A stretch of DNA of 35,749 nt from Saprospira grandis DSM 2844 (GTDB taxonomy: Bacteria > Bacteroidota > Bacteroidia > Chitinophagales > Saprospiraceae), in contig CAMDAB010000025.1 in NCBI GenBank assembly GCA_945888475.1, positions 1 through 35,749 of the forward strand. The letters run 5' to 3'. The notes beneath the pieces are model-generated. The model made no database searches, was not told where the DNA came from, and worked only from the letters and a program-made list of their open reading frames with translations. Position numbers and translations under genes: made by a program. Position 1 is the stretch's first letter. Every line of letters begins with the position of its first letter. Positions 1 to 7,937 of the stretch are shown one piece after another.

Positions 1-1
1 A

Positions 2-199
2 TCGACTAATAACCGTCAGCAAAATGCGCCGGAAATCAGAAGAACAGAGCCATCACAGAGCAGACAGCCTGCTCCACAAATGAGAAGCGGAAACTCTTTT
101 GGTAACGGATCGTCTTCGGGAAATAACAGCGGCAGAAGTTCAATGGGCAGCGGATCGGGCTCTATACGCTCTTCAGCCCCATCCTCTAGAGGCAGATAA
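2..199 (+). CDS. C-terminal end of a Ser/Gly/Arg-rich protein (5' partial)
   Basis: Reading frame 2 is open from the left edge to a TAA at 197-199, giving the last 65 residues of a protein that starts outside the window. The visible part is low complexity: Gln/Pro/Arg-rich at first, then Ser/Gly/Asn runs, ending in SSAPSSRGR. No domain, membrane segment or T9SS sorting motif is visible. Tails like this occur on secreted or membrane-anchored Bacteroidota proteins, but the function cannot be inferred. A clear terminator follows 21 bases after the stop, which supports this being a true gene end. Confidence 0.6.
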   Translation, partial: STNNRQQNAPEIRRTEPSQSRQPAPQMRSGNSFGNGSSSGNNSGRSSMGSGSGSIRSSAPSSRGR

Positions 200-220
200 A
201 ATTTAGTGTAATCAAATTTG

Positions 221-260
221 AAACGGAAATACTTGGAAGATCTGAGTGTTTCCGTTTTTT
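221..260 (+). terminator. Rho-independent terminator
   Basis: The arms AAACGGAAATAC (221-232) and GTGTTTCCGTTT (246-257) form a 12 bp stem with one G-T wobble and a 13-base loop, followed by a T-run to 260. It lies just after the partial first gene and before the promoter of the next operon, so it separates the two transcription units. Confidence 0.75.
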
Positions 261-318
261 GTCTGCAACTATTTTTTTAATTAGTTTGTCTAAAATATTG
301 ACTACGCATAAAAATGGG

Positions 319-349
319 TTGCAATTCTGCCAAAAAGACAATAAATTTG
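319..349 (+). promoter_or_regulatory. Bacteroidota-type promoter of the 396-10193 operon
   Basis: A -33 TTG (319-321) is followed after 20 bases by TAAATTTG (342-349), which matches the Bacteroidota -7 consensus TAnnTTTG at the accepted spacing. Transcription would begin near 355, leaving a leader of about 40 bases before the ATG at 396. Confidence 0.55.
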
Positions 350-395
350 TACAATCTTAACAATTTAATCAATATCAGTTTTAAAAAACCAATCC

Positions 396-2438
396 ATGAA
401 GTTTATTAAAGTACTTTCTGTTTTAAGCATTGTTTTGAATGTTTTCACTGTAAATGCACAAACTTTTTCAGATTATAAATGGGAGGGCGATATGCCCAAA
501 GCACCAGCCATTCCTGGAGCGTTTGTAAATGAGGATGCCGTCATTTTTAAATCGGAAACCTTTAGTCAGAGTATTTTTACAGGCAGCTTTCCCGAAATAG
601 ATCAGCTGGCAACCTATAAAACCTATGAGCACTTAGTTTTTTTGAAAGAAGATGCCCTGAAGGACTACAAACAACTTTCAATTCCAAAATTTAGCGGTCG
701 TATTGGCGATTTTGTACAGGTAAAATTTGTAGATGTTCGCATCCGCAAAAAAGATGGTCGTGTAATTGATTTAAAAATCAGGGATTTGCCACAGGCTCAG
801 CTCAAAGAAGGAGATGAGCTGTACGAAGAACGTGATGATAATTACATCTATGATATCAAAGATCTGGAAGTTGGCGACGAAATGGAAAGGGTAACCGTGA
901 TTGAGTCGAAATTCCCCGATCAGGGCAGAATCGTAAATCTTTATGCTAATTATCCGGTTTTGGATGCCTCTTACATCATTTCTGTTTCGAATACTGTAAA
1001 ACTCAATGGACGTGTGTACAATGGTATGCCGCAACCTACTATTGCTGACAGAGGTGAATCGAGAAACTATACATGGCGCATGCAAAATCTCAAAGCAGTG
1101 CCTGAGGCCAATTCGGCAGGAACAATTTTTACAAAAAGTCTTGAATACTTTGTTTACGAACTGAATCTCGACGGGTTCCGTATGGAAGCTGCTGCATTTA
1201 AAGTGTCTAATTTTTCAGACCTAATTATGCAGTATGTTTCAGACTTTATGGAGCCACGTATCCGCAACAAAAAGAAATACAAAGATTTTTACACCAACCT
1301 GTTTACAAATGGAGCCAAGGAATTTAGCAAAACAGATATAACTACATTGACCAAAATTGAAAAAGCCTATATTTTCTGTGCTTTTATGGCCAAGGAAATG
1401 AAAAACAGCGGTCGTTTGGAAGATTTTGAAAGATCGGAAGGGATAGAATATTTTCTGACAAACAAAAAAGCCGATTATAGCAATCTGATGTCAATTTATC
1501 GCGACTTTTTCGAGTCAAACCAATTTGAATTCTACCTCGCTGTTGGTAAAAGCCGTTTCAATGGAGATTTTGATGTAGAGTATGTTTCTTCTACCCAAAT
1601 TGCTTCTTATCTTTTTGTATTTAAAGATGAAGCTGGAAATACTTATACAGTTGTACCCGGCGACGGACTCAATGAATTGCCTTCATCACTTTGCGCTACG
1701 AAATGTCTGATGAAAAATGTTGCTGACCCCAAATCTAAGCTGCAATCGATTGAATTTGGAGACGATGCCCTGAAAAGTCCTGATAATAAGCGAAACCGCC
1801 GAGCTGAAATTCAAATTTCAGAAAATGGAGATGCAACTATCAAATCAACTTTGACGCTAACGGGTCTTTATGCAACCGAAGGCAAGGGGTTTTGGGTAAA
1901 TGCAATGAAAGAAGATTCACTAAGTTTCAGATTGCAAAGATCTTTAAAAAACAGATTTAAAGATAAAGAGGTTACTGTGAATGCGGTTACTGTTAAAAAA
2001 CATGAAATCGTCGCTCCATTCGACTTTCAAATTGAATACAATGTCACGGTTAAAGGCCTTTTTGATTTGAAAGACGGACAAATGAGTATCAAAGGATCCG
2101 ATTGGTTGGGTCACATTACCCGCTGGATTAACAATGCAAAAAAACGCAGCCTTGATTATCACAATGCCTTCAGTGGCGTTGATATCGAAGAATTTATATT
2201 GGTTTTTCCATATGCTGTAACGCTCGAAAATGCGGCTGATTTAGGAAAAAGTACAGACAATGAATTTGCCTCCTATAAAATGACAGTTCAGCAAATTAAG
2301 GACAATACCATCCGTTTACAATCGCGTTATGCCGTTAAACAATTGATGGTGCCTGCGGCAAAAGCAACTGTGCAACAAACTGTGAACGAAAGCCTTGAAA
2401 AAGTATCGGACAGCAGATGGAATTTTAAAAAGAAATAA
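396..2438 (+). CDS. Secreted DUF3857/transglutaminase-like protein, catalytic triad apparently lost
   Basis: This 680-residue protein begins with a signal peptide (about 1-21, ending VNAQ), so it is exported to the periplasm or beyond. The overall plan resembles Bacteroidota DUF3857 proteins: an N-terminal beta-rich domain (about 60-260), a transglutaminase-like middle (about 310-430) and a C-terminal beta-rich domain (about 450-650). Active family members carry a GDCKDK-type motif with the nucleophilic Cys. Here the aligned stretch reads KKADYSNLM, with Ala359 where Cys is expected. The expected Asn-His pair is replaced near Gln401-Ile402; only the Asp of the VPGDG segment remains. It is therefore probably a non-catalytic binding or structural protein. 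It is the first gene after the promoter at 319-349 and is followed after 15 bases by the DUF5691 gene. The family call rests on architecture read by eye. Confidence 0.6.
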   Translation: MKFIKVLSVLSIVLNVFTVNAQTFSDYKWEGDMPKAPAIPGAFVNEDAVIFKSETFSQSIFTGSFPEIDQLATYKTYEHLVFLKEDALKDYKQLSIPKFSGRIGDFVQVKFVDVRIRKKDGRVIDLKIRDLPQAQLKEGDELYEERDDNYIYDIKDLEVGDEMERVTVIESKFPDQGRIVNLYANYPVLDASYIISVSNTVKLNGRVYNGMPQPTIADRGESRNYTWRMQNLKAVPEANSAGTIFTKSLEYFVYELNLDGFRMEAAAFKVSNFSDLIMQYVSDFMEPRIRNKKKYKDFYTNLFTNGAKEFSKTDITTLTKIEKAYIFCAFMAKEMKNSGRLEDFERSEGIEYFLTNKKADYSNLMSIYRDFFESNQFEFYLAVGKSRFNGDFDVEYVSSTQIASYLFVFKDEAGNTYTVVPGDGLNELPSSLCATKCLMKNVADPKSKLQSIEFGDDALKSPDNKRNRRAEIQISENGDATIKSTLTLTGLYATEGKGFWVNAMKEDSLSFRLQRSLKNRFKDKEVTVNAVTVKKHEIVAPFDFQIEYNVTVKGLFDLKDGQMSIKGSDWLGHITRWINNAKKRSLDYHNAFSGVDIEEFILVFPYAVTLENAADLGKSTDNEFASYKMTVQQIKDNTIRLQSRYAVKQLMVPAAKATVQQTVNESLEKVSDSRWNFKKK

Positions 2439-2453
2439 AGTACGCTAATCCCA

Positions 2454-3965
2454 ATGTTCGACGAAATAGTCAAAACGCTTATTTTGGGCAGTTCCAACAT
2501 AGAGGAGCTGCCCAAATCTATTTTCAATGAACTTAGAGATTTGGGATATCATATCAACAGCGAAAAAGAAAAAACCGAACAGCTGCTAGAGGCATTGGCT
2601 GTTTATGCCCCATTACTTAAAGCTGCTAGCCTTATACCAAAATCAACAGAAAGTGAATTTCCAAAGAAGCATCCGGAAGAAACACTAGAACCTTGTCCCG
2701 AAGAGGCATCGCAACTTCTTATCAAAATTAAAGCTAAGGAAGAATTCCTACTTATAGATGAATTTATCAATCTGTTGTTGGATAATAACTGGCGCATCTC
2801 CGAAGAATTATTGCCCGATTTAATGGATTTGGGCATTAAACAAAAAGAATATAGAAAATCAATTTCGAAGATTGTAGGTGAAAGGGGCAAATGGCTTGTT
2901 ACTTTTAATCCTGAGTGGAATTACGTTCTGGAAAATGAATTAAGTTCGGATTTTGACTTTATGACTGCTTCCAGAAGGGAGCGAATCATTTATTTTACTG
3001 AACTGAGAAAAACACAAGCTGCTGAATCAGTAGCTTTATTGTCTGAAATCTGGAAAGAGGAGGATGCGCAATCGAAAGTTGAATTTCTAAAATGTTTAGA
3101 AATTTCATTGGGGAATCAGGACCTAAAGTTTTTGGAATTAGCGGCCAAGGATAGTCGCAAAGAAGTTAGAACAGCAGCGATTGGTCTGTTGATGAAAATT
3201 CCAGATTCATTTATAGTAATGTCTTTTCAAGAAATTTTGAATGAAATTGTGCAATTCGAATCATCGGACCAGGAATTAAAAATTAAAACAGATGCCAAAA
3301 TATTGGATGAAAAACTTCATAAAATAGGCATCGGGGAAAAATTGGAAATTGGAAATGAATTTAAGGCGACTAAGTCATTTGCTTTCCTTATTTCTGCTGT
3401 ACCAATAAATTACTGGATATCGATTCGAAAAATTGATTTTAAAACATTTTTGGAGGCCTCCTTTCAACATCAGTTCAGGAATGCCTTGTTTTGGGGATTG
3501 GCAAAATCATTACAAACTTTTCCCGACTTGGAAATGATGACTGAACTGCAGCGCTTTTTATTCAAAAAGCCCGAGCATTTAAACTTTTCACTAGATCTGA
3601 AAATATTTGCAGCAGGTCCTTACGAAGCGTTATTTAATAAAATTAGTATAGCATATCTCAATCGTGAAAAGGATTTAAAACATCCGATGTTAGAAGCTTT
3701 ACTTTTGAAATTACGCAGCTGGTCGGATGAACTTTCAACCAAAATTTGCAGTAATTTGTTAGCGCTTGCAGAACAAAATGTACTTTTTGATAAATATTGG
3801 GTCGATCTGCTGTATTTTGCATCTTATAATATGAATCCTGCCTTTGCAAAACCATTCTATGCACATTGGAAAGAAAGTAGCCCATCGGCCTGGGATAGGC
3901 AGCTGAAGTTGTTTTTTGAAGTGTTGGAGCTAAGAAATGAGATCAGGAATTTTAGACAAAACTAA
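2454..3965 (+). CDS. DUF5691 family protein (partner of MoxR-type ATPase)
   Basis: A 503-residue, mostly helical, cytosolic protein without signal peptide or membrane segments. The N-terminal sequence (ILGSSN, then a helical region around LLEALAVYAPLLKAA), the overall length and the immediately downstream MoxR-type ATPase match the DUF5691 family. The middle (about 170-260) looks like helical HEAT-type repeats (for example LSEIWKEEDAQSKVEFLKCL). The biochemical role is unknown. In other genomes DUF5691 genes sit with this MoxR-type ATPase and often with SWIM zinc-finger, DUF5682 and VWA-domain genes. Only the ATPase is present here. It starts 15 bases after the DUF3857 gene and ends 8 bases before the ATPase, so co-expression is likely. 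Confidence 0.65.
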   Translation: MFDEIVKTLILGSSNIEELPKSIFNELRDLGYHINSEKEKTEQLLEALAVYAPLLKAASLIPKSTESEFPKKHPEETLEPCPEEASQLLIKIKAKEEFLLIDEFINLLLDNNWRISEELLPDLMDLGIKQKEYRKSISKIVGERGKWLVTFNPEWNYVLENELSSDFDFMTASRRERIIYFTELRKTQAAESVALLSEIWKEEDAQSKVEFLKCLEISLGNQDLKFLELAAKDSRKEVRTAAIGLLMKIPDSFIVMSFQEILNEIVQFESSDQELKIKTDAKILDEKLHKIGIGEKLEIGNEFKATKSFAFLISAVPINYWISIRKIDFKTFLEASFQHQFRNALFWGLAKSLQTFPDLEMMTELQRFLFKKPEHLNFSLDLKIFAAGPYEALFNKISIAYLNREKDLKHPMLEALLLKLRSWSDELSTKICSNLLALAEQNVLFDKYWVDLLYFASYNMNPAFAKPFYAHWKESSPSAWDRQLKLFFEVLELRNEIRNFRQN

Positions 3966-3973
3966 TAAATCTA

Positions 3974-5068
3974 ATGTCAAATACTGAAAATATAAATATC
4001 CTAAGACCTCATGCCGAGCAAATCTATGCCGAGGAACTAGAAAAACTGGCATCGGCAGATACTAGACCCAGGCCATCTTCGTGGAAACTTTCTCCTTGGG
4101 CAGTGGTAGATTATCTGATGGGTACAACCCTTGATGACGGTTTTGAGATAGAGCCCAAATATTTTGGAAATAGAAGATTGATTGAGATTGCCGTTGCAAC
4201 CTTGGCTACCGACAGAGCGTTGCTTTTACTTGGAGTGCCCGGCACGGCAAAATCATGGGTAAGTGAACATATCGCCGCTGCAATTAGTGGCACTTCGAAA
4301 CTGATGGTTCAGGGTACTGCCGGTATGGGAGAGGAGGCAATCCGGTATGGCTGGAATTATGCCGAACTTCTTTCAAAAGGTCCTTCGAAAGCTGCGCTTG
4401 TGGCTTCGCCCATCATCAGAGCTATGGAGTCGGGCGCAATTGCGAGGATAGAAGAGCTAACTCGTATTCCCGCCGATGTTCAGGATACGCTTATTACCAT
4501 TTTATCGGAAAAAGTACTGCCAATTCCCGAACTCAATAGCGAAATTCAGGCTCAAAAAGGTTTCAACATCATAGCTAGTGCAAATGACCGAGATAAAGGT
4601 GTCAATGAGCTTTCCTCGGCCCTGAAAAGACGTTTCAACACGGTAGTATTACCCTTGCCCGCTACCATGGAGGAAGAAGTGAATATTGTAAAACTCAGGG
4701 TAGAAAAATTGGGTAAAATGTTGGAAATTCCTGCAGAAATGGCCCCCATCAAAGAAATTGAAAGGCTGGTTGCTATTTTCCGTGAATTGCGCAGTGGTAA
4801 AAGCATTGATGGCAGAACAAAATTAAAGTCTCCCAGTTCAACGCTTAGTACAGCCGAGGCCATTTCTGTTATCAATAGCGGACAGGCACTTGCTGCACAT
4901 TTCGGCGATGGAAATATCAAGGCTTTCGATTTGGCTTCCGGAGTATTAGGAGCCGTCATTAAAGATCCGATTCAAGATACCGAAATCTGGAATGAATATT
5001 TGGAAACCATCATTAAAGAACGCAAAGATTGGTCAGATTTGTATCGGGCTTTCAAGGATTTGCAATAA
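3974..5068 (+). CDS. MoxR-type AAA+ ATPase of the DUF5691-associated subfamily
   Basis: A 364-residue AAA+ ATPase. Walker A is GVPGTAKS at residues 87-94. The Walker B position reads IARIEELTR, with Glu160-Glu161 in place of the usual Asp-Glu; as I recall, this substitution is typical of the DUF5691-linked subfamily rather than a defect. Sensor 1 is the Asn of IIASANDRD, and SALKRRF holds the arginine finger. MoxR proteins usually act as chaperone-like remodelling ATPases with a VWA-domain partner, but none is encoded in this window. Its N-terminal 50 residues, with the RPSSWKLSPWAV segment, precede the AAA core. The gene follows DUF5691 by 8 bases. The next gene's true start lies 17 bases after this stop. 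Confidence 0.8.
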   Translation: MSNTENINILRPHAEQIYAEELEKLASADTRPRPSSWKLSPWAVVDYLMGTTLDDGFEIEPKYFGNRRLIEIAVATLATDRALLLLGVPGTAKSWVSEHIAAAISGTSKLMVQGTAGMGEEAIRYGWNYAELLSKGPSKAALVASPIIRAMESGAIARIEELTRIPADVQDTLITILSEKVLPIPELNSEIQAQKGFNIIASANDRDKGVNELSSALKRRFNTVVLPLPATMEEEVNIVKLRVEKLGKMLEIPAEMAPIKEIERLVAIFRELRSGKSIDGRTKLKSPSSTLSTAEAISVINSGQALAAHFGDGNIKAFDLASGVLGAVIKDPIQDTEIWNEYLETIIKERKDWSDLYRAFKDLQ

Positions 5069-5085
5069 AAATTAAGCTAGGATTT

Positions 5086-6297
5086 ATGAAACTATCATTT
5101 CTTTTCGTTTTTATTTTTTGCTTGTCCTTTACGCTCAAAGCTCAGGAGATATGGACCGTATATAATGAACAAAATTCTATACTTCCAAATAATACAGTAA
5201 GAGTTTTGGCTATTGATCAGTTAAACAGAAAATGGATCGGCACCGATTATGGTCTCGCAATGTTCAATGATACTATTTGGACCGTCTACAATATTCAAAA
5301 TTCTCCGCTGACAGACAATACCATAAGATCCTTGCATATTGCAGCTGATAACTCCGTTTGGGTGGGCACTATGTCGGGTGGTTTGTACCATTTCGATGGC
5401 AGCAACTGGACAAATTACAACAAGAACAATAGCGGAATTCCCGATAATTATGTACGTTCAATCACAACAGACAGTCAGGGTCGTAAATGGGTTGGCACTG
5501 TCGAAGGTCTGGCGCTTTACGATGACATAAACTGGCGGGTATGGACTACATTCAATTCTGATTTATTTTCCAATAATATATCAACATTGATCTACGATGG
5601 AGCAAATAGGGTGACAGCCGGCTCGGTAAACGGCGGAATTGCTGTTATGATTGACACTCAAATGACTGTTTACTGTAGGAATAACAGTAGCGGTATTCCG
5701 GATAATTCAGTCTTACAGATTGCTATCGACAGCAGCGGACATTATTGGTTTGCATCGCCGGCAGCCGGAGTATTTGTCGATTGGGGAAATTTGAACTGGC
5801 AGATTTATAATCAGGCAAATTCCGGAATGCCAGTCAGTGCTTCAACCTGTATTTTTATTGATGAAAATGATGTTCAATTCATTGGTACAGAGCAAAATGG
5901 ATTTGTCAAAAGAAGCATGCCCGACAATTGGGAATACTATACTGTTGCTAATTCAGGCCTTGCCGATAACGGCATTCATGCTTTGATAAAAGATAAAAAT
6001 GGGCTCTTGTGGATAGGAACGCATCAATCGGGATTGCAAAGCCTGAAAATGGCTCCAACTGGAACCGTTCCAACTTTTGAAACATTTGGCTTATATCCAA
6101 ATCCTGTTTCTGACTTACTTTTTATTGATTCAAAAGAATTTATCAAATCGGTAAAAGTATTCAATATTAATGGCAGCCTCTGTTTAGTTGAATTAATTGA
6201 AAATATGTTGGATGTATCCAAACTACCGAACGGAACCTATATCATTGAATTAGCAACCGAAAACGCTTATAAAAGGGCATTTTTTGTAAAAATATAA
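5086..6297 (+). CDS. Seven-bladed propeller protein with T9SS type A sorting domain
   Basis: A 403-residue secreted protein. The ATG at 5086 is preferred over an in-frame ATG at 5029 because it opens directly into a signal peptide (MKLSFLFVFIFCLSFTLKAQ) and avoids overlap with the ATPase gene. Seven repeats of about 43 residues follow, each with a core like WTVYNxxNSxLPDNxVRxL and then RKWIGTxxGL. This is the two-component regulator propeller (Reg_prop) pattern, and seven repeats would close one beta-propeller. The fourth and fifth repeats are the most divergent. The last 75 residues, from YPNPVSDLLFID to the end, form a T9SS type A C-terminal domain, so the protein is probably exported by T9SS to the cell surface or medium. 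There is no kinase or transmembrane part, so it is not a hybrid sensor. The ligand is unknown. Confidence 0.8.
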   Translation: MKLSFLFVFIFCLSFTLKAQEIWTVYNEQNSILPNNTVRVLAIDQLNRKWIGTDYGLAMFNDTIWTVYNIQNSPLTDNTIRSLHIAADNSVWVGTMSGGLYHFDGSNWTNYNKNNSGIPDNYVRSITTDSQGRKWVGTVEGLALYDDINWRVWTTFNSDLFSNNISTLIYDGANRVTAGSVNGGIAVMIDTQMTVYCRNNSSGIPDNSVLQIAIDSSGHYWFASPAAGVFVDWGNLNWQIYNQANSGMPVSASTCIFIDENDVQFIGTEQNGFVKRSMPDNWEYYTVANSGLADNGIHALIKDKNGLLWIGTHQSGLQSLKMAPTGTVPTFETFGLYPNPVSDLLFIDSKEFIKSVKVFNINGSLCLVELIENMLDVSKLPNGTYIIELATENAYKRAFFVKI

Positions 6298-6300
6298 AAC

Positions 6301-7932
6301 ATGACAAATAAAGAAATAGCCAATGCCTTTGCTCAGCTGGCTGAATTGATGGAATTTTACGAGGAGGAATCATACAAAATCCGCAGTTACAGCAATGCCT
6401 ACCGAGTTTTAAGAGCAGTTGATCAACCTTTATCCGGAATGAGTTTGAATGAACTTAAAGCAATAAACGGTGTTGGTGATGCAATTGCCAATAAAATACT
6501 TGAATTGGTACAAAATGGCAGAATGCGACTTTTGGATTCTTATCTCGAAAAAACACCTGCAGGTATCGTTGCCTTATTGGGAATAAAAGGGATGGGTGTT
6601 AAAAAAGTACAACAACTTTGGAAAGATTTGAGTATTGAATCTCCGGGCGAACTGCTTTATGCCTGCAATGAGAACCGATTGAGTGAATTAAAAGGATTTG
6701 GTTTGAAGACCCAACAAAACCTTAAAGAACAGATCGAATATTATTTTCAGTCCTTGGAAAAATACCGCTGGGCATCGGTTGAAAAAGAAGCAGACGATTT
6801 ACTAGATGACTTATCTGATCTATTTGAAAAAGTAAGCCTGAGCGGTGCTTTCAAACAGCTTAATCCGGTTTTGGAAGCAATAGATTTTGTGGCTGAAACT
6901 GATGATTTTACAAAACTAGCTGAAGCAGCCATTTTGAATGAGGCAGTTGATAAAGGCTCAAGTTTTGAAGGTAGATGTAAAAACTCAGGCGTAAAAATAA
7001 AGATTCATAAGGCCGAAAAAGGTTTTTTTGGAGAAAAACTATTACAAAACAGTTCATCTGAACAACTTTTTAATATTATCAAAGGCAAGGTTTCTAATTT
7101 TAAAGATCTTGACGAAAAAGCAATTTTCGAACAGGCTGGTTTAGCTTTTATCCCTTATGAATTGAGGGATATGCCCGGAATAGAAAAAATGACTCAAATC
7201 CCAGATCTGATAAAACTTTCAGACATTAAAGGAGTTATTCACGCACACAGCGACTACAGCGACGGGCAGACTACACTCAAAGTTTTGGCAGATTATGTGC
7301 GCAGCTGCGGATTCAGTTACCTTGGCATTACAGATCACTCACAGTCTGCCTTTTATGCCAATGGTCTGAAAACTGATCGAGTCTTAAAACAATGGGAAGA
7401 GATTGAAATTTTGAACAAAGGATTTGACGATTTTATAATTTTGAAGGGCATAGAGTCGGATATTAAAAATGATGGTGAACTCGATTATGAAGATGAAATC
7501 CTGAAGGGTTTTGATTTTATCATCGCCTCGATTCACAGCAACCTTAAAATGCCCGAAGAGAAAGCAACTGCCCGATTGATAAAAGCAATAGAAAATCCAT
7601 ATACATCTATGCTCGGACACCCAACCGGCAGGTTATTACTTGCCCGACAAGGATATCCAATTGATCATAAAAAAGTCATCGATGCCTGTGCAGCAAATAA
7701 GGTTGCTATAGAAATCAATGCAAATCCATTACGCTTAGACCTGGATTACAATTTCCTGCCCTATGCAATTGAAAAAGGAGTGAAAATATCCATCAATCCC
7801 GATGCGCATAGTAAGGAAGGTGTACATGATTTACGTTATGGCGTTCAGGTGGCAAGAAAAGGACTTTTGACTGTCGAAAATTGCATTAACAGCTTTGATG
7901 CAGCTGAGTTTTTAGAAGCACTTAAAAAATAG
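6301..7932 (+). CDS. polX: PolX-family protein with intact PHP domain and degenerate polymerase palm
   Basis: A 543-residue protein with PolX organisation: an 8-kDa-like N-terminus and helix-hairpin-helix motifs (LKAINGVGDAIANKI, LLGIKGMGVKKVQQL), a polymerase-beta palm and a C-terminal PHP phosphoesterase. PHP metal ligands are complete: HAHSDYSDG (His314, His316), ITDHSQ, KGIESDI, ASIHSN, LGHPTGR and INPDAHS. This domain gives 3'-5' exonuclease activity in bacterial PolX. The palm is eroded. The GS...DxD motif of Bacillus PolX reads GAFKQLNPVLEAIDF, so the first catalytic Asp is Ala193 and only Asp195 remains. The third Asp position appears as Lys234. The stretch between them is about 25 residues shorter than in Bacillus. 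DNA synthesis is therefore unlikely, while DNA binding and end-processing remain plausible. It starts 3 bases after the propeller gene and ends 5 bases before the Clp-like gene. Confidence 0.8.
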   Translation: MTNKEIANAFAQLAELMEFYEEESYKIRSYSNAYRVLRAVDQPLSGMSLNELKAINGVGDAIANKILELVQNGRMRLLDSYLEKTPAGIVALLGIKGMGVKKVQQLWKDLSIESPGELLYACNENRLSELKGFGLKTQQNLKEQIEYYFQSLEKYRWASVEKEADDLLDDLSDLFEKVSLSGAFKQLNPVLEAIDFVAETDDFTKLAEAAILNEAVDKGSSFEGRCKNSGVKIKIHKAEKGFFGEKLLQNSSSEQLFNIIKGKVSNFKDLDEKAIFEQAGLAFIPYELRDMPGIEKMTQIPDLIKLSDIKGVIHAHSDYSDGQTTLKVLADYVRSCGFSYLGITDHSQSAFYANGLKTDRVLKQWEEIEILNKGFDDFIILKGIESDIKNDGELDYEDEILKGFDFIIASIHSNLKMPEEKATARLIKAIENPYTSMLGHPTGRLLLARQGYPIDHKKVIDACAANKVAIEINANPLRLDLDYNFLPYAIEKGVKISINPDAHSKEGVHDLRYGVQVARKGLLTVENCINSFDAAEFLEALKK

Positions 7933-7937
7933 TTCCG

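Noticed and set aside
5029-5085. Earlier in-frame ATG for the propeller protein
   Set aside because: It would overlap the MoxR gene by 40 bases and add 19 residues before a perfect signal peptide; ATG 5086 fits better.
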